NCBI RefSeq assembly: GCF_042854845.1
Contig: NZ_AP031498.1
Coordinates: 2,852,001 to 2,916,000, forward strand
Reading direction: 5' to 3'
DNA from: Maricurvus nonylphenolicus
GTDB lineage: Bacteria > Pseudomonadota > Gammaproteobacteria > Pseudomonadales > Cellvibrionaceae
Length of the DNA stretch: 64,000 nt
In this document: piece by piece, positions 8,885-17,298 of the stretch
Layout: each line of letters opens with the position of its first letter
How positions within the stretch are numbered: position 1 is the stretch's first letter
Translations under genes and position numbers: made by a program
The notes under the pieces: model-generated
Told to the model about the DNA's origin: nothing
Databases searched by the model: none
The model's input: the letters and a program-made list of their open reading frames with translations, nothing else

Positions 8885-9361
8885 TCAGAGATCCAGCTCA
8901 TCAATGAGAGCCAGTACATCTTCATGATGGGATTTGGTTTTGAATTTATCCAGAATATGCTTTAGACGACCATCCTTGCCAATGATAAAGGTGGTTCTGA
9001 CTGTCCCCATATTTTCCTTACCCATAAACTTCTTCAGTTGCCAGCAGCCATATTTATCAATGATTGCGTGATCTTCATCGGATAACAGAGGGAAATTGAA
9101 TTCGTACTTGTCATGAAACTTCTTGATCTTGGCTACCGGGTCAAAGCTAACACCAATGGCCACGTAATCGCGCTTATCAAGCTCAGTTTTAATATCCCTA
9201 AGTCCCTCACCCTGTACCGTACATCCCGGTGTCGAAGCTCGAGGGTAAAAGTAAAGAATAACGTTTTTCTTATCGCGAAAGTCTTTTAGCGCAACCTTCT
9301 CGCCATCTTGGTTTTGGAGTGAAAATGCCGGCGCCAAATTGCCAACTTTGGGGAATGCCAT
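8885..9361 (-). CDS. bcp: Peroxiredoxin Bcp (thiol peroxidase)
   Basis: A 158-aa AhpC/TSA peroxiredoxin that reduces H2O2 and organic peroxides in the cytoplasm. The peroxidatic cysteine sits in PRASTPGCTVQGEGLRD near residues 40-56. In E. coli Bcp a resolving cysteine lies five residues later, in an ACGLR context; here that position is Glu (GEGLR), so the protein should work by another resolving mechanism, possibly with an external thiol. One further Cys is present near residue 105 in KYGCWQLKKF. The length is normal for the family. Confidence 0.9.
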   Translation of the reverse strand: MAFPKVGNLAPAFSLQNQDGEKVALKDFRDKKNVILYFYPRASTPGCTVQGEGLRDIKTELDKRDYVAIGVSFDPVAKIKKFHDKYEFNFPLLSDEDHAIIDKYGCWQLKKFMGKENMGTVRTTFIIGKDGRLKHILDKFKTKSHHEDVLALIDELDL

Positions 9362-9418
9362 GAAAGGAATACCTTTTCAGATCAGTGGGTTAACTTCACG
9401 GCATTATAACGGCACAGC

Positions 9419-9928
9419 CTAGAATTGACAGACACACCACTCACTGACTGATTTGGCTCGCAGCCCCTGCTGCTTAAAGGTTTCGATAACCGAGCGCAAA
9501 TCTTCTTCGGCGAGAAAATCACCCAGCTCCACCAAACCCTGATCACCACACAAAGTAACATGGTGCAAGCAATCAGTAGCATCATGAAAAACCAATAAAA
9601 GCAGATTACTGCGGGTAAAATCCCAGCACACTTCCGGCTCTTCGCTGCCCTTCTCCACCAGAATATGATCCGCAGCGAAAGAAATCACTTCACGGGTATC
9701 GCGGTAGCGTTTAACCAAGAGCAAAACTGCCAGCAATACCAACAGTTCGATGCCGATAAAAGGAATTATGACCCAGGCCCCCGCCACAGCAAAGGCAAAA
9801 CTCAGCAGACAGAACAGGATAAACGCTGCAAACAACATCATTTCGTAGCCTACCCATGACATTGAACTGTTTGGTTCAAGCACCACGCGGGCAGCTTGTG
9901 GATTTCGCCCTTCGAGTTTAGTTACCAT
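9419..9928 (-). CDS. DUF2244 membrane protein
   Basis: This 169-aa protein has a short cytoplasmic N-terminus (VVLEPNSSMSW) and two membrane helices at about residues 30-75 separated by a few residues. A soluble C-terminal domain carries CWDFTRSNLLLLVFHD and ends CVCQF. The layout and N-terminal motif match DUF2244 proteins, conserved in proteobacteria and of unknown function. It is 57 bp upstream of bcp on the same strand and may be cotranscribed. Confidence 0.75.
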   Translation of the reverse strand: MVTKLEGRNPQAARVVLEPNSSMSWVGYEMMLFAAFILFCLLSFAFAVAGAWVIIPFIGIELLVLLAVLLLVKRYRDTREVISFAADHILVEKGSEEPEVCWDFTRSNLLLLVFHDATDCLHHVTLCGDQGLVELGDFLAEEDLRSVIETFKQQGLRAKSVSEWCVCQF

Positions 9929-10040
9929 CAGTAAACCCCTGCCTACGGCTAAGTACTGCTTAATTTTTAGCCTAGCACAGAATTCTGTTTCTCCGCGTCA
10001 AAGCCTACCTGTCGACCTCATCGTAAAACAGACAGACATA

Positions 10041-10073
10041 AAAAAAGCGCAGCTTTATAAGCTGCGCTTTTTA
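10041..10073 (-). terminator. Terminator of mdh
   Basis: A perfect stem AGCGCAGCTT/AAGCTGCGCT with a 3-nt loop is flanked by A6 and T5 runs, so it can terminate from either side. It lies 22 bp past the mdh stop. Confidence 0.85.
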
Positions 10074-10094
10074 GAGGGACAAAAAGTCTGTTGC

Positions 10095-11078
10095 TTATGC
10101 AGGCAGCAGATCTTTAACAGCGTCACGCTCTTCTTTCAGCTCGTTTTCGGTAGCGGCCATCTTCTCGCGAGAGAATTCGTTGGTCTCGATACCTTGAACG
10201 ATAGTCCAGTCACCGTCTTTACAGGTACATGGGTAACCGTAGATCAGGCCTTCTTCGATGCCGTAAGAACCGTCGGAGTATACACCCATGGTTACGTAGT
10301 CACCTTCTGGAGTGCCCAGAGCCCAATCACGCATGTGGAAGATAGCAGCGTTAGCAGCAGAAGCGGCAGAAGAAGCGCCACGTGCTTCAATGATGGCAGC
10401 ACCACGTTGCTGAACGGTTGGAATGAAGTCGTTTTCGTACCAAGCCTGATCGATCAGGCCCATGGCATCAGCACCGTCAACGGTGGTGTTGTGGATGTCT
10501 GGGTACTGAGTCGCAGAGTGGTTACCCCAAATAATAACGTTCTTAACGTCATTGATGGTTTTACCGGTCTTTTCAGCCAGCTGGCTCATAGCACGGTTAT
10601 GATCCAGACGCATCATAGCGGTGAACTGACGTGGATCGATGTCTGGCGCATTGCGCTGAGCAATCAGAGCATTGGTGTTAGCAGGGTTACCAACTACCAG
10701 TACTTTGATGTCACGGGAAGCGTGATCGTTGATCGCTTTACCCTGAACAGAGAAGATAGCAGCGTTAGCTTCCAGCAGGTCTTTACGCTCCATGCCAGGG
10801 CCACGAGGACGAGCACCTACCAGCAGCGCGTAATCAGCATCTTTGAAGGCAACGTTTGGATCGTCGGTACAAACCATGCCAGCCAGCAGTGGGAATGCAC
10901 AATCGTCCAGCTCCATAGCAACACCTTTCAGGGCGTTCAGGGCAGGAGTGATTTCCAGCATTTGCAGAATAACAGGCTGATCCTTGCCCAGCATTTCGCC
11001 AGCGGCGATGCGGAACAACAGGGAGTAGCTGATTTGACCAGCGGCGCCAGTAACGGCAACACGTACGGGTGCTTTCAC
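10095..11078 (-). CDS. mdh: Malate dehydrogenase
   Basis: A 327-aa NAD-dependent malate dehydrogenase of the TCA cycle, converting malate to oxaloacetate in the cytoplasm. It has the N-terminal nucleotide loop VTGAAGQISYSLLFRIAAG, the substrate arginine loop GARPRGPGMERKDLL near 90-105, RLDHNRAMSQLAEKTG near 160-175, and the catalytic-histidine region IIWGNHSATQYPD near 183-195. The spacing GAAGQI and length place it in the group related to cytosolic malate dehydrogenases rather than the E. coli 312-aa type. It is followed by a strong terminator and preceded by a 316-bp promoter region. Confidence 0.95.
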   Translation of the reverse strand: MKAPVRVAVTGAAGQISYSLLFRIAAGEMLGKDQPVILQMLEITPALNALKGVAMELDDCAFPLLAGMVCTDDPNVAFKDADYALLVGARPRGPGMERKDLLEANAAIFSVQGKAINDHASRDIKVLVVGNPANTNALIAQRNAPDIDPRQFTAMMRLDHNRAMSQLAEKTGKTINDVKNVIIWGNHSATQYPDIHNTTVDGADAMGLIDQAWYENDFIPTVQQRGAAIIEARGASSAASAANAAIFHMRDWALGTPEGDYVTMGVYSDGSYGIEEGLIYGYPCTCKDGDWTIVQGIETNEFSREKMAATENELKEERDAVKDLLPA

Positions 11079-11394
11079 AATTTTTCTCCGTTAACTCTCA
11101 GTAGAGGGATTCCAGACTCAAAACAGAGCCCAAGAATATAATTCGAGATCGCTTCTAAGCCAGGCTCTCAAGATAAAGTATCGAGACAAGTTTGCTTGCA
11201 GATACCAGATGAGAACATTTCGCGATCAGGCGGTGCGCAATTATAGGCGAATAGAGGAAAAATGCATTAAAAAGATGTTTTCCTGCGACTATAGTCGGTA
11301 TTTACAGGGTAAATGCCCTACTTTTGTCTGGCCGCCCTAAAACAAGGCAGACGAAAGCACCAAGTTGACACTTTCGCCCACTTAACATCCTGTA
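11079..11394. other. Intergenic region between mdh and dUTPase genes
   Basis: No gene is supported here. On the minus strand a good -10 hexamer TATAAT occurs at about 11239-11244, roughly 160 bases upstream of the mdh start, but a matching -35 element is weak. The dUTPase stop at 11395 is followed by a short T-poor hairpin-like stretch and no clear terminator. Confidence 0.35.
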
Positions 11395-12015
11395 TTAGGC
11401 AGTAACAGCCGCTTGATAACGTTCAGCTAACGCTGAGTAGAGGTCATCTTTAAAACTGGCGCTTTGACTGTCGAGCTCAGCCATCGCCTCAACCAGATGC
11501 TCGTTATCTTCACGACCAGCCCAGAGTTTCTGGTAGCTGCCATCTTTGTAGCCATTATCCTGGCGGAAGAAGTTCAATACGTTCTTGCCTACATAACCGG
11601 TATAGAGCTCATTCAGGCTCAGCTCCATGCCTGCCATCAGACGGCCAAAGGCGGCAATATTAAAGCCGCGTGAGGTCAATGTCGCGCCGGCAAAAGCCTC
11701 TAGATCGAGACGAAAATCAGGCTCATCAGTTTCAATGACCAATTCGGCGCTAATCTTCTCGGCAATCTCCTCCATTGAGGCCCCAGATTGGAGCAAAATG
11801 CTCAAACCGAAATGCCAGATATCAATCAATTCCAGCTTCACCTGCTCAACGTCCGGGCTCTGCTTCTTCCACCATTTCCAACCGTAATGGTCCAGCAGCT
11901 CGCCACACTCGATCCAGATGGCCCGATACCACTCGAAGCCCTGGTCTTTCCACTGTGGGTGTACTTTGGCGTTCATGCTGTCCTGTAATTCCAGCATAGT
12001 GATCAACTGCTGCAT
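11395..12015 (-). CDS. Dimeric (all-alpha) dUTP diphosphatase
   Basis: A 206-aa protein of the dUTPase_2 family, MazG-like all-alpha NTP pyrophosphatases that hydrolyse dUTP to dUMP and limit uracil in DNA. The metal-binding helices are visible: WYRAIWIECGELLDHYGWKWW near 25-45 (ExxE-type) and QVKLELIDIWHFGLSILLQ near 55-75 (ExxD). The ATG at 12015 is chosen over a TTG 12 bases upstream because GGGGGA then serves as ribosome binding site. It is monocistronic. It is distinct from the trimeric Dut found in many relatives. Confidence 0.85.
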   Translation of the reverse strand: MQQLITMLELQDSMNAKVHPQWKDQGFEWYRAIWIECGELLDHYGWKWWKKQSPDVEQVKLELIDIWHFGLSILLQSGASMEEIAEKISAELVIETDEPDFRLDLEAFAGATLTSRGFNIAAFGRLMAGMELSLNELYTGYVGKNVLNFFRQDNGYKDGSYQKLWAGREDNEHLVEAMAELDSQSASFKDDLYSALAERYQAAVTA

Positions 12016-12178
12016 TAAATCCCCCAAGAGATGTTGTATTCAAATATTGGCGCAGATCTTACCACACCCACCTACCGGTTGTGCCCTGCTTGTTTGACCT
12101 GGAAGTTCACCAAATCGTCACACAACATCCACAGATCTGTCACAGATGCGCACTAGCCTCTGATTACGTGAAAATTCT

Positions 12179-12250
12179 ATGACAACGATGTTTTTAACAA
12201 TGTTTTTAACAATGTTTTTAACAGCGACGCTTCTAACAACAATGGTTTAG
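12179..12250 (+). CDS. Possible 23-aa hydrophobic micro-ORF with in-frame repeats
   Basis: An ATG-to-TAG frame encodes a 23-residue Thr/Leu/Met/Phe-rich peptide beginning MTTMFLTMFLTMFLTATLLT. A 12-nt unit is repeated three times in frame, giving three MFLT copies. It ends 17 bp before the PAP2 start codon. There is no recognisable Shine-Dalgarno, so expression is doubtful. It could be a leader or a membrane microprotein, or simply repeat DNA. Confidence 0.2.
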   Translation: MTTMFLTMFLTMFLTATLLTTMV

Positions 12251-12267
12251 CCCTGTGCAGGTGACCT

Positions 12268-12804
12268 ATGCGACTGCTTGAGAATATCCATAACTACGAC
12301 CTTGTAACCTTCAATTGGTGTCTTGCCCGCAAATATCGTCAACTCATGATTCAAATCAGCCGAATCGTATCCAAAACGGCTGATGGCCACCTGTACGGGA
12401 TGCTAGGCGTCGTCCTTGTACTGACAGGTTATTACACCCTTGCTGCGCTTATGACCGCCACCCTGATCGCGGAGCGCCTGATGTACCTGACCCTAAAAAA
12501 CCGCCTGCGTCGAAATCGCCCACCACAGGCAATTCCAGGCTTCGAAAGTATTGTTACACCCAGCGACCAATTCAGTTTCCCCTCAGGACACACGTCAGCC
12601 GCCTTCCTGTTTGCAGGGCTGATTAGCGCCGCCTGGCCTACAGCTGCTCTAGCCCTATACCCCTGGGCCATTCTTGTGGGCTGTTCCCGCGTCATGCTCG
12701 GCGTGCACTTCCCTACTGACACCATTGCTGGCGCCCTGCTTGGCTATATCTTTAGTGTGCTAGGGCTCTACACCCTGCAAGTCATGCAACTGTCGATAAT
12801 CTAA
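12268..12804 (+). CDS. PAP2-superfamily membrane phosphatase
   Basis: A 178-aa membrane protein with the three PAP2 acid phosphatase motifs: KNRLRRNRPPQAIPG near residues 75-90 (K-x6-RP), FSFPSGHTSAAFLFAG near 105-120 (PSGH), and SRVMLGVHFPTDTIAGALLG near 140-160 (SR-x5-H-x3-D). It should dephosphorylate a lipid phosphate such as undecaprenyl diphosphate, phosphatidate or phosphatidylglycerophosphate at the membrane. It is 26 bp upstream of a glycosyltransferase, and the pair probably forms an operon acting on a membrane lipid or envelope sugar. The ATG at 12268 is preceded by AGGTGA. Confidence 0.87.
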   Translation: MRLLENIHNYDLVTFNWCLARKYRQLMIQISRIVSKTADGHLYGMLGVVLVLTGYYTLAALMTATLIAERLMYLTLKNRLRRNRPPQAIPGFESIVTPSDQFSFPSGHTSAAFLFAGLISAAWPTAALALYPWAILVGCSRVMLGVHFPTDTIAGALLGYIFSVLGLYTLQVMQLSII

Positions 12805-12830
12805 TCCCCAATTCCAACAGGCAAAACCTT

Positions 12831-13904
12831 ATGAGAATCCTTTACGGTGTGCAGGGCACAGGCAATGGTCACCTGAGTCGTGCCCGGGCTATTGCACCCC
12901 ATCTGGCCGCTGCTGGCGCCGAAGTAACCTACCTGTTTAGCGGCCGCGAGCGCGACCAATTCTTCGATATGGAACCCTTTGGCGATTGGATCTGCCTCAG
13001 CGGTATGACCCTGTTAACTGCCAATGGCAAAGTACGAACCCTGGCTACCGCCCAACGTAACAACCCTTGGCGTCTGTGGCAGGAAATCAAAAACCTGGAC
13101 CTGTCTGGCTACGATCTGGTCATCACCGATTTCGAACCCGTTTCAGCCTGGGCCGCAAGGCGTCAAAAAGTCCCCAGTATTGCCGTAGGACACCAGTACG
13201 CATTCCACTACGATATTCCTCAAACTGGCGATTCCATTATCAGCCGTAATGTTATGCGCATGTTTGCCCCCGCCAAGGTTCAACTCGGTTTGCACTGGTA
13301 TCACTTTGAGCAACCCATCCTGCCACCAATCTGTGATCTGGATGAGCACCCGTCAGCGGTCATTGATAACAAGATTATTGTTTATCTGGGCTTTGAATCC
13401 CCAGACGTGGTTATCCCCCTGCTGAAAGCCTTTCCAGAAACAGAATTTTATTACTACTGTGCAGAATTTAATCAGGCAGAAGACCTGGGCCATATCCATA
13501 AACGCCCTATTTGCCGCGATGGGTTCAAGAAAGATCTTGCAGATTGCTACGGCGTAATCTGCAATGCCGGTTTTGAGCTGGTCAGCGAAGCTCTACACCT
13601 GAGCAAGCGCGTGCTGGTAAAACCTCTGCATGGCCAAATGGAACAGCTATCCAATGCCCTGGCCCTGGAGCAGCTCGATCTTGGTAGTACCATGGACGAG
13701 CTCAACAAAGACTCCATTGGCACTTGGCTAAAAACCGCCAAACAACCTCACTGCCAGTATCCTGATGTAGCCAAAGCTATTGTTGAGTGGATTATGGCTG
13801 GTGACTGGTCTTCCCCAGGGTCACTATCCGAAAAACTCTGGTCACAAACGAATCAAACAGTTGCCAAGAGCTATCAAACAGAAGAAGCCGTAACCTCCAG
13901 TTAA
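12831..13904 (+). CDS. Glycosyltransferase of the MJ1255/VC2487 type
   Basis: A 357-aa GT-B fold glycosyltransferase. The N-terminal GVQGTGNGHLSRARAIAPHL (residues 5-24) is the glycine-rich acceptor loop typical of this family. VITDFEPVSAWAARRQKVPS near 95-115, VYLGFESPDVVIPLL near 185, and the C-terminal nucleotide-sugar region CNAGFELVSEALHLSKRVLVKP (near 243-265) follow. Related proteins in Vibrio and archaea are annotated only as family members. Sugar and acceptor are unknown; the neighbour PAP2 phosphatase suggests a polyprenyl- or glycerolipid-linked substrate. Confidence 0.8.
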   Translation: MRILYGVQGTGNGHLSRARAIAPHLAAAGAEVTYLFSGRERDQFFDMEPFGDWICLSGMTLLTANGKVRTLATAQRNNPWRLWQEIKNLDLSGYDLVITDFEPVSAWAARRQKVPSIAVGHQYAFHYDIPQTGDSIISRNVMRMFAPAKVQLGLHWYHFEQPILPPICDLDEHPSAVIDNKIIVYLGFESPDVVIPLLKAFPETEFYYYCAEFNQAEDLGHIHKRPICRDGFKKDLADCYGVICNAGFELVSEALHLSKRVLVKPLHGQMEQLSNALALEQLDLGSTMDELNKDSIGTWLKTAKQPHCQYPDVAKAIVEWIMAGDWSSPGSLSEKLWSQTNQTVAKSYQTEEAVTSS

Positions 13905-13966
13905 TTGCATATGATTCGGAGCGCACTGGTGACCTGAAGGTCGGAACTCCATTCCCCCCTTAGAAA

Positions 13967-13994
13967 CCTTCGGAGGCGTCCATGCCTCCGAAGG
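13967..13994 (+). terminator. Perfect 11-bp hairpin after the glycosyltransferase gene
   Basis: CCTTCGGAGGC and GCCTCCGAAGG are separated by 6 nt, 62 bp past the stop codon. No T-tract follows on the plus strand, so it may be a 3' stabilising hairpin or a weak terminator between the convergent glycosyltransferase and tatD genes. Confidence 0.5.
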
Positions 13995-14090
13995 TCTTGG
14001 AAGGCTATAACGAACCACAATCTTAAGCCGACCTTTCGAATTCTTTTCCAAATCCTGATGTGAACAAGCCTAACAACTTACAGCGTTAGG

Positions 14091-14867
14091 TTAAGCGGCC
14101 TTATTAAATAATCTATGGAAGTTTTCACCAGTAATTCTTGCCAGCTCTTCGTATTCAAGACCCCGTAAATCCGCAATAAACTCAGCCACCTCACGCACAA
14201 ACGCTGGCTCGTTAGGCTTACCGCGATAAGGGACTGGCGCAAGGTACGGCGAATCAGTCTCCACAAGCAAGCGATCAAGAGGAACTTGCCTAGCTACATC
14301 GCGTAATTCTTCGGCATTTTTGAAGGTCACGATACCAGACAGGGAAATATAGTAATTGAGATCTAGAGCCTGCTTGGCCATTTCCCAGGATTCAGTAAAG
14401 CAGTGCAGCACGCCAGCTGACTCCAGATTACCGTGCTTTCGAATTAATTCGATGGTGTCTTCACGGGCATCTCGGGTATGCACGATCACAGGTAGGTTAG
14501 CCTGGCTAGCGGCCTCCAAATGCACAACAAAGCTTTCCTGCTGAACACTCTTATGATCCTGCGTGTAGTAATAGTCCAAACCGGTTTCACCGATGGCGAC
14601 CACCTTAGGATGAGCGCCCCACTCTACCAGCTGCTCGACTGAAGCCAAGCCTGCCTCAACATCCAGCGGATGAACCCCAACCGACGCAACCACCTCGTCA
14701 TACTGCTCAGCAATAGCGACAACCGGTTCCCGGTTATCCAGGCTGATGCCGACACATAACATCTGCTCCACCCCCCGTTCACGAGCCGCCGCAACGGCTT
14801 TACTGAGGTCGCCGTCGTATTTATCGAGCTTTAGGCGATCCAGGTGACAGTGGGAATCAATTAACAT
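14091..14867 (-). CDS. TatD-family metal-dependent DNase (YcfH type)
   Basis: A 258-aa TIM-barrel hydrolase. All metal-binding motifs are present: DSHCHLDRL at residues 4-12, AIGETGLDYYY near 90-100, LPVIVHTRDAREDT near 125-138, GVLHCFTESWEM near 152, and VETDSPYLAPVPYRGKPNEP near 203-222. The family includes 3'-5' exonucleases and D-aminoacyl-tRNA-like deacylases. It ends the minus-strand operon that begins with fabD/acpP genes and is the usual companion of holB and pilZ. Confidence 0.92.
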   Translation of the reverse strand: MLIDSHCHLDRLKLDKYDGDLSKAVAAARERGVEQMLCVGISLDNREPVVAIAEQYDEVVASVGVHPLDVEAGLASVEQLVEWGAHPKVVAIGETGLDYYYTQDHKSVQQESFVVHLEAASQANLPVIVHTRDAREDTIELIRKHGNLESAGVLHCFTESWEMAKQALDLNYYISLSGIVTFKNAEELRDVARQVPLDRLLVETDSPYLAPVPYRGKPNEPAFVREVAEFIADLRGLEYEELARITGENFHRLFNKAA

Positions 14868-14960
14868 AACAACCTCTAATAACTCTCTTAAACTATAGGG
14901 GGCAGAAAATTTAGCCCGCTATTTTAAAGCCTTAAGCGGCCTCACACAAAAGGCAGCCAC

Positions 14961-14990
14961 AAAAAAGCCAGGCTTAATGCCTGGCTTTTT
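14961..14990 (-). terminator. Bidirectional-looking terminator after pilZ
   Basis: A perfect stem AAAAAGCCAGGC/GCCTGGCTTTTT with a 5-nt loop lies 21 bp past the PilZ-gene stop and 94 bp before the tatD start. It may separate tatD expression from the upstream operon. Confidence 0.85.
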
Positions 14991-15010
14991 CATCGGAATC
15001 AGGAACAGGA

Positions 15011-15361
15011 TTACATAGTGTGGGTTGGACGATCAGAATCCAGCGAGCCAGCCAAGTAGGTCTCAATTTTCTTTGCCGCGGTATCGTCCTGGTCGCTGAA
15101 CTGAACCCCTACACCAGCGGCCCTGTTGCCCTGTGCAGCCTTTGGGGTTACCCAAACAACTTTACCAGCGACAGGAATCTTCTCGGGCTCATCCATGAGG
15201 TTGAGCAACATAAAGACTTCATCGCCCAGCTTGTAATCCTTGTTGGTGGGAATAAATAAACCACCATTTTGAATAAACGGCATATAGGCCGCATACAGCA
15301 CCGCTTTATCTTTAATAGTCAAAGACAAAATACCGTTGCGGGCTCCACCTAATCCTTGCAT
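15011..15361 (-). CDS. pilZ: Single-domain PilZ protein
   Basis: A 116-aa stand-alone PilZ-domain protein at the place where pilZ lies in Pseudomonas (after holB). It shows GILSLTIKDKAVLYAAYMPFIQNGGLFIPT, VFMLLNLMDEPEKIPVAGKVVWVTP and GVGVQFSD. It lacks an N-terminal RxxxR c-di-GMP motif, as does the Pseudomonas type IV pilus PilZ, so it may act through FimX/PilB-like partners rather than by binding c-di-GMP. That role is inferred from synteny; no pilus gene is in the window. Confidence 0.88.
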   Translation of the reverse strand: MQGLGGARNGILSLTIKDKAVLYAAYMPFIQNGGLFIPTNKDYKLGDEVFMLLNLMDEPEKIPVAGKVVWVTPKAAQGNRAAGVGVQFSDQDDTAAKKIETYLAGSLDSDRPTHTM

Positions 15362-15461
15362 AACTGATCAAATTCCAACCAAGCCGGTAAAAACCAGCTT
15401 ATGTAAAACACGTCTATGTTAAGACAACGTAATGACAGCGCTGTAGCACGTCAGTTTAGTT

Positions 15462-16478
15462 TTACACTAATCCATTCTTCTGAATCTGTCTAGGAGAAGC
15501 CGCCTGCTTTGTTAAGGCATTCCAATCTAATAGCAACTCTTCTAGTACCAACTGCTTATTTGGGTTGGCGCCACTTAAAAGCTGTCTTTTTACAATTAGC
15601 ATTTTATCCTGGAAGCGAAAGATAATGCTGGGCTCGATGCGCCCTAACAGCGCTATAACGCCATCACTATCCTGCCCCTGCGCCCTGGCGATAGCGCCCG
15701 AATGCAGACAAAGTAATACCCACTCAACGATGTCCAACACCTCCATCGATGACCAGTTTTTCGCCGCATCCAATGCCGACAACTGGCCCTGCGCAACTGC
15801 TATCAATTGCTTTTCGACGGTTTGGCGCTGCTCAAGGCGATCCCCTTCAAGTAAGCCCAGGGCAGCGAAGGGTGCTCCTGCGGACATATCTAACAAGGTC
15901 TCCGCAGAAACAGGTCCGGTGACAAGATTGGCCAACCACTGCAAGCTTTGCTCCTTGGGCGGTACAGGAAAGCTCAGTTGCTGGCAGCGACTACGTATCG
16001 TTGGCATAACCTGACTCGGGGTATGGGAAACCAGTATCAGGGTCGTATCACCCGCAGGTTCTTCCAGGCTTTTCAAAAGAGCATTGGCGGAATTCACGTT
16101 CATTGCCTCTGCAGGCGCTACCATCACCACCTTACGACCACCCTGCTGGGCCGTCTTGGCAACAAACTCTGAGACTTGACGAATTTGGTCAATCTTAATG
16201 GCTTTGCCGGCTTCCTCAGGCTCGATTAACAGGATATCGGGATGAGTTTGCGCGCTATTCAACTCACAGGAGCGGCAAGCACCACAGGAGCGCCCCTGCT
16301 GGGGAGCAGCACACAGCAACAATTGACCAAAAGCCACAGCAAACTGGCGTTTGCCTAACCCACGACTTCCTGCAAGCAGTAGGGCATGAGGGAGCTTTTG
16401 CTGTTCGTGCTGGGTTAGCAATCGTTGCCATTCACCAAGTTGCCATGGATATGGCATTGCAAGCGCCTCGTTACTCAC
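15462..16478 (-). CDS. holB: DNA polymerase III delta' subunit
   Basis: A 338-aa clamp-loader subunit. The N-terminal AAA+ module has HALLLAGSRGLGKRQFAVAF (a Walker-A-like loop near residues 31-50), the four-cysteine zinc site in CAAPQQGRSCGACRSC (about 56-71), and ANALLKSLEEP near 130-140, followed by SRCQQLSFPVP with the conserved SRC. Delta' opens the beta clamp with delta and DnaX. In relatives holB directly follows tmk; here a divergent rluA gene lies between them. Length matches the family. Confidence 0.9.
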   Translation of the reverse strand: MSNEALAMPYPWQLGEWQRLLTQHEQQKLPHALLLAGSRGLGKRQFAVAFGQLLLCAAPQQGRSCGACRSCELNSAQTHPDILLIEPEEAGKAIKIDQIRQVSEFVAKTAQQGGRKVVMVAPAEAMNVNSANALLKSLEEPAGDTTLILVSHTPSQVMPTIRSRCQQLSFPVPPKEQSLQWLANLVTGPVSAETLLDMSAGAPFAALGLLEGDRLEQRQTVEKQLIAVAQGQLSALDAAKNWSSMEVLDIVEWVLLCLHSGAIARAQGQDSDGVIALLGRIEPSIIFRFQDKMLIVKRQLLSGANPNKQLVLEELLLDWNALTKQAASPRQIQKNGLV

Positions 16479-16628
16479 TCGTTGTCCTCTATTGCGGATG
16501 TCTTAGGGTGTATCTATTAAAATAATGTCGCGCAGCTTACCAAGACCACTTAGGAAGTTCACCTAAAGGATGGAAATTTGCCATAATGGTCGACCGCTTT
16601 AATCTAAATCAGACAGTACACCCTTTTC

Positions 16629-17291
16629 ATGCCCCGCGAAGAACACTTTCCAACCGAATTTGGTCCCATCAGTATTGTTTATCGGGATGAGTATTTTCTG
16701 GTGGCCGATAAGCCTGCCGGTATGCTTAGCGTTCCCGGACGCGGCCCCGACAAACAGGACTGCTTAATCAACCGCTTACTGGTTGATTACCCGAATGCCA
16801 AAACGGTTCACCGTTTGGATATGGCGACATCCGGACTGCTTATTTTTGCTCTGAGCTATGAGAGCCAAAAGGCTCTCGGCCGTCTGTTTGAGAAACGACT
16901 TGTCGATAAAGAGTACCAAGCAGTGGTTCACGGCCTGATTGAGAATGATGAAGGAAAAATAGACTTACCTTTGATCTGCGACTGGCCAAACAGGCCTAGA
17001 CAAAAAGTCTGTTACGAGCACGGTAAACCTTCGCAGACGGAATACCGGGTATTGCATCGGGACACGGATAAGAAATGCACCCGAGTGGCCCTGCATCCAA
17101 TTACGGGCCGCTCTCACCAACTTCGAGTTCATATGCAAGCGCTGGGGCACCCTATTCTGGGCGATTTTTTCTATGCTGATGATGACGCCTTTGCAGCGGC
17201 ATCACGTTTATGTCTTCACGCCCATAAACTGAACTTCAGGCACCCATTTACCGATGAGGAAGTGAGCGTTGCGTCTGAAGCAGCCTTTTGA
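16629..17291 (+). CDS. rluA: RluA-family RNA pseudouridine synthase
   Basis: A 220-aa pseudouridine synthase without an S4 domain, which is the size and plan of RluA (23S rRNA U746 and tRNA U32). It has EYFLVADKPAGMLSVPGRG near 22-40, the catalytic-aspartate motif TVHRLDMATSGLLIFA near 58-73, and ALHPITGRSHQLRVHMQALG near 155-175. It is on the opposite strand to its neighbours and splits the usual tmk-holB pair. It ends 8 bp from the tmk stop, convergent. Confidence 0.88.
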   Translation: MPREEHFPTEFGPISIVYRDEYFLVADKPAGMLSVPGRGPDKQDCLINRLLVDYPNAKTVHRLDMATSGLLIFALSYESQKALGRLFEKRLVDKEYQAVVHGLIENDEGKIDLPLICDWPNRPRQKVCYEHGKPSQTEYRVLHRDTDKKCTRVALHPITGRSHQLRVHMQALGHPILGDFFYADDDAFAAASRLCLHAHKLNFRHPFTDEEVSVASEAAF

Positions 17292-17298
17292 GCTTGAT

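Noticed and set aside
10194..11141. 315-codon plus-strand frame over mdh
   Set aside because: It is antisense to a clearly conserved malate dehydrogenase and has low-complexity Ser/Thr/Val/Gln composition; it is a shadow of codon bias.
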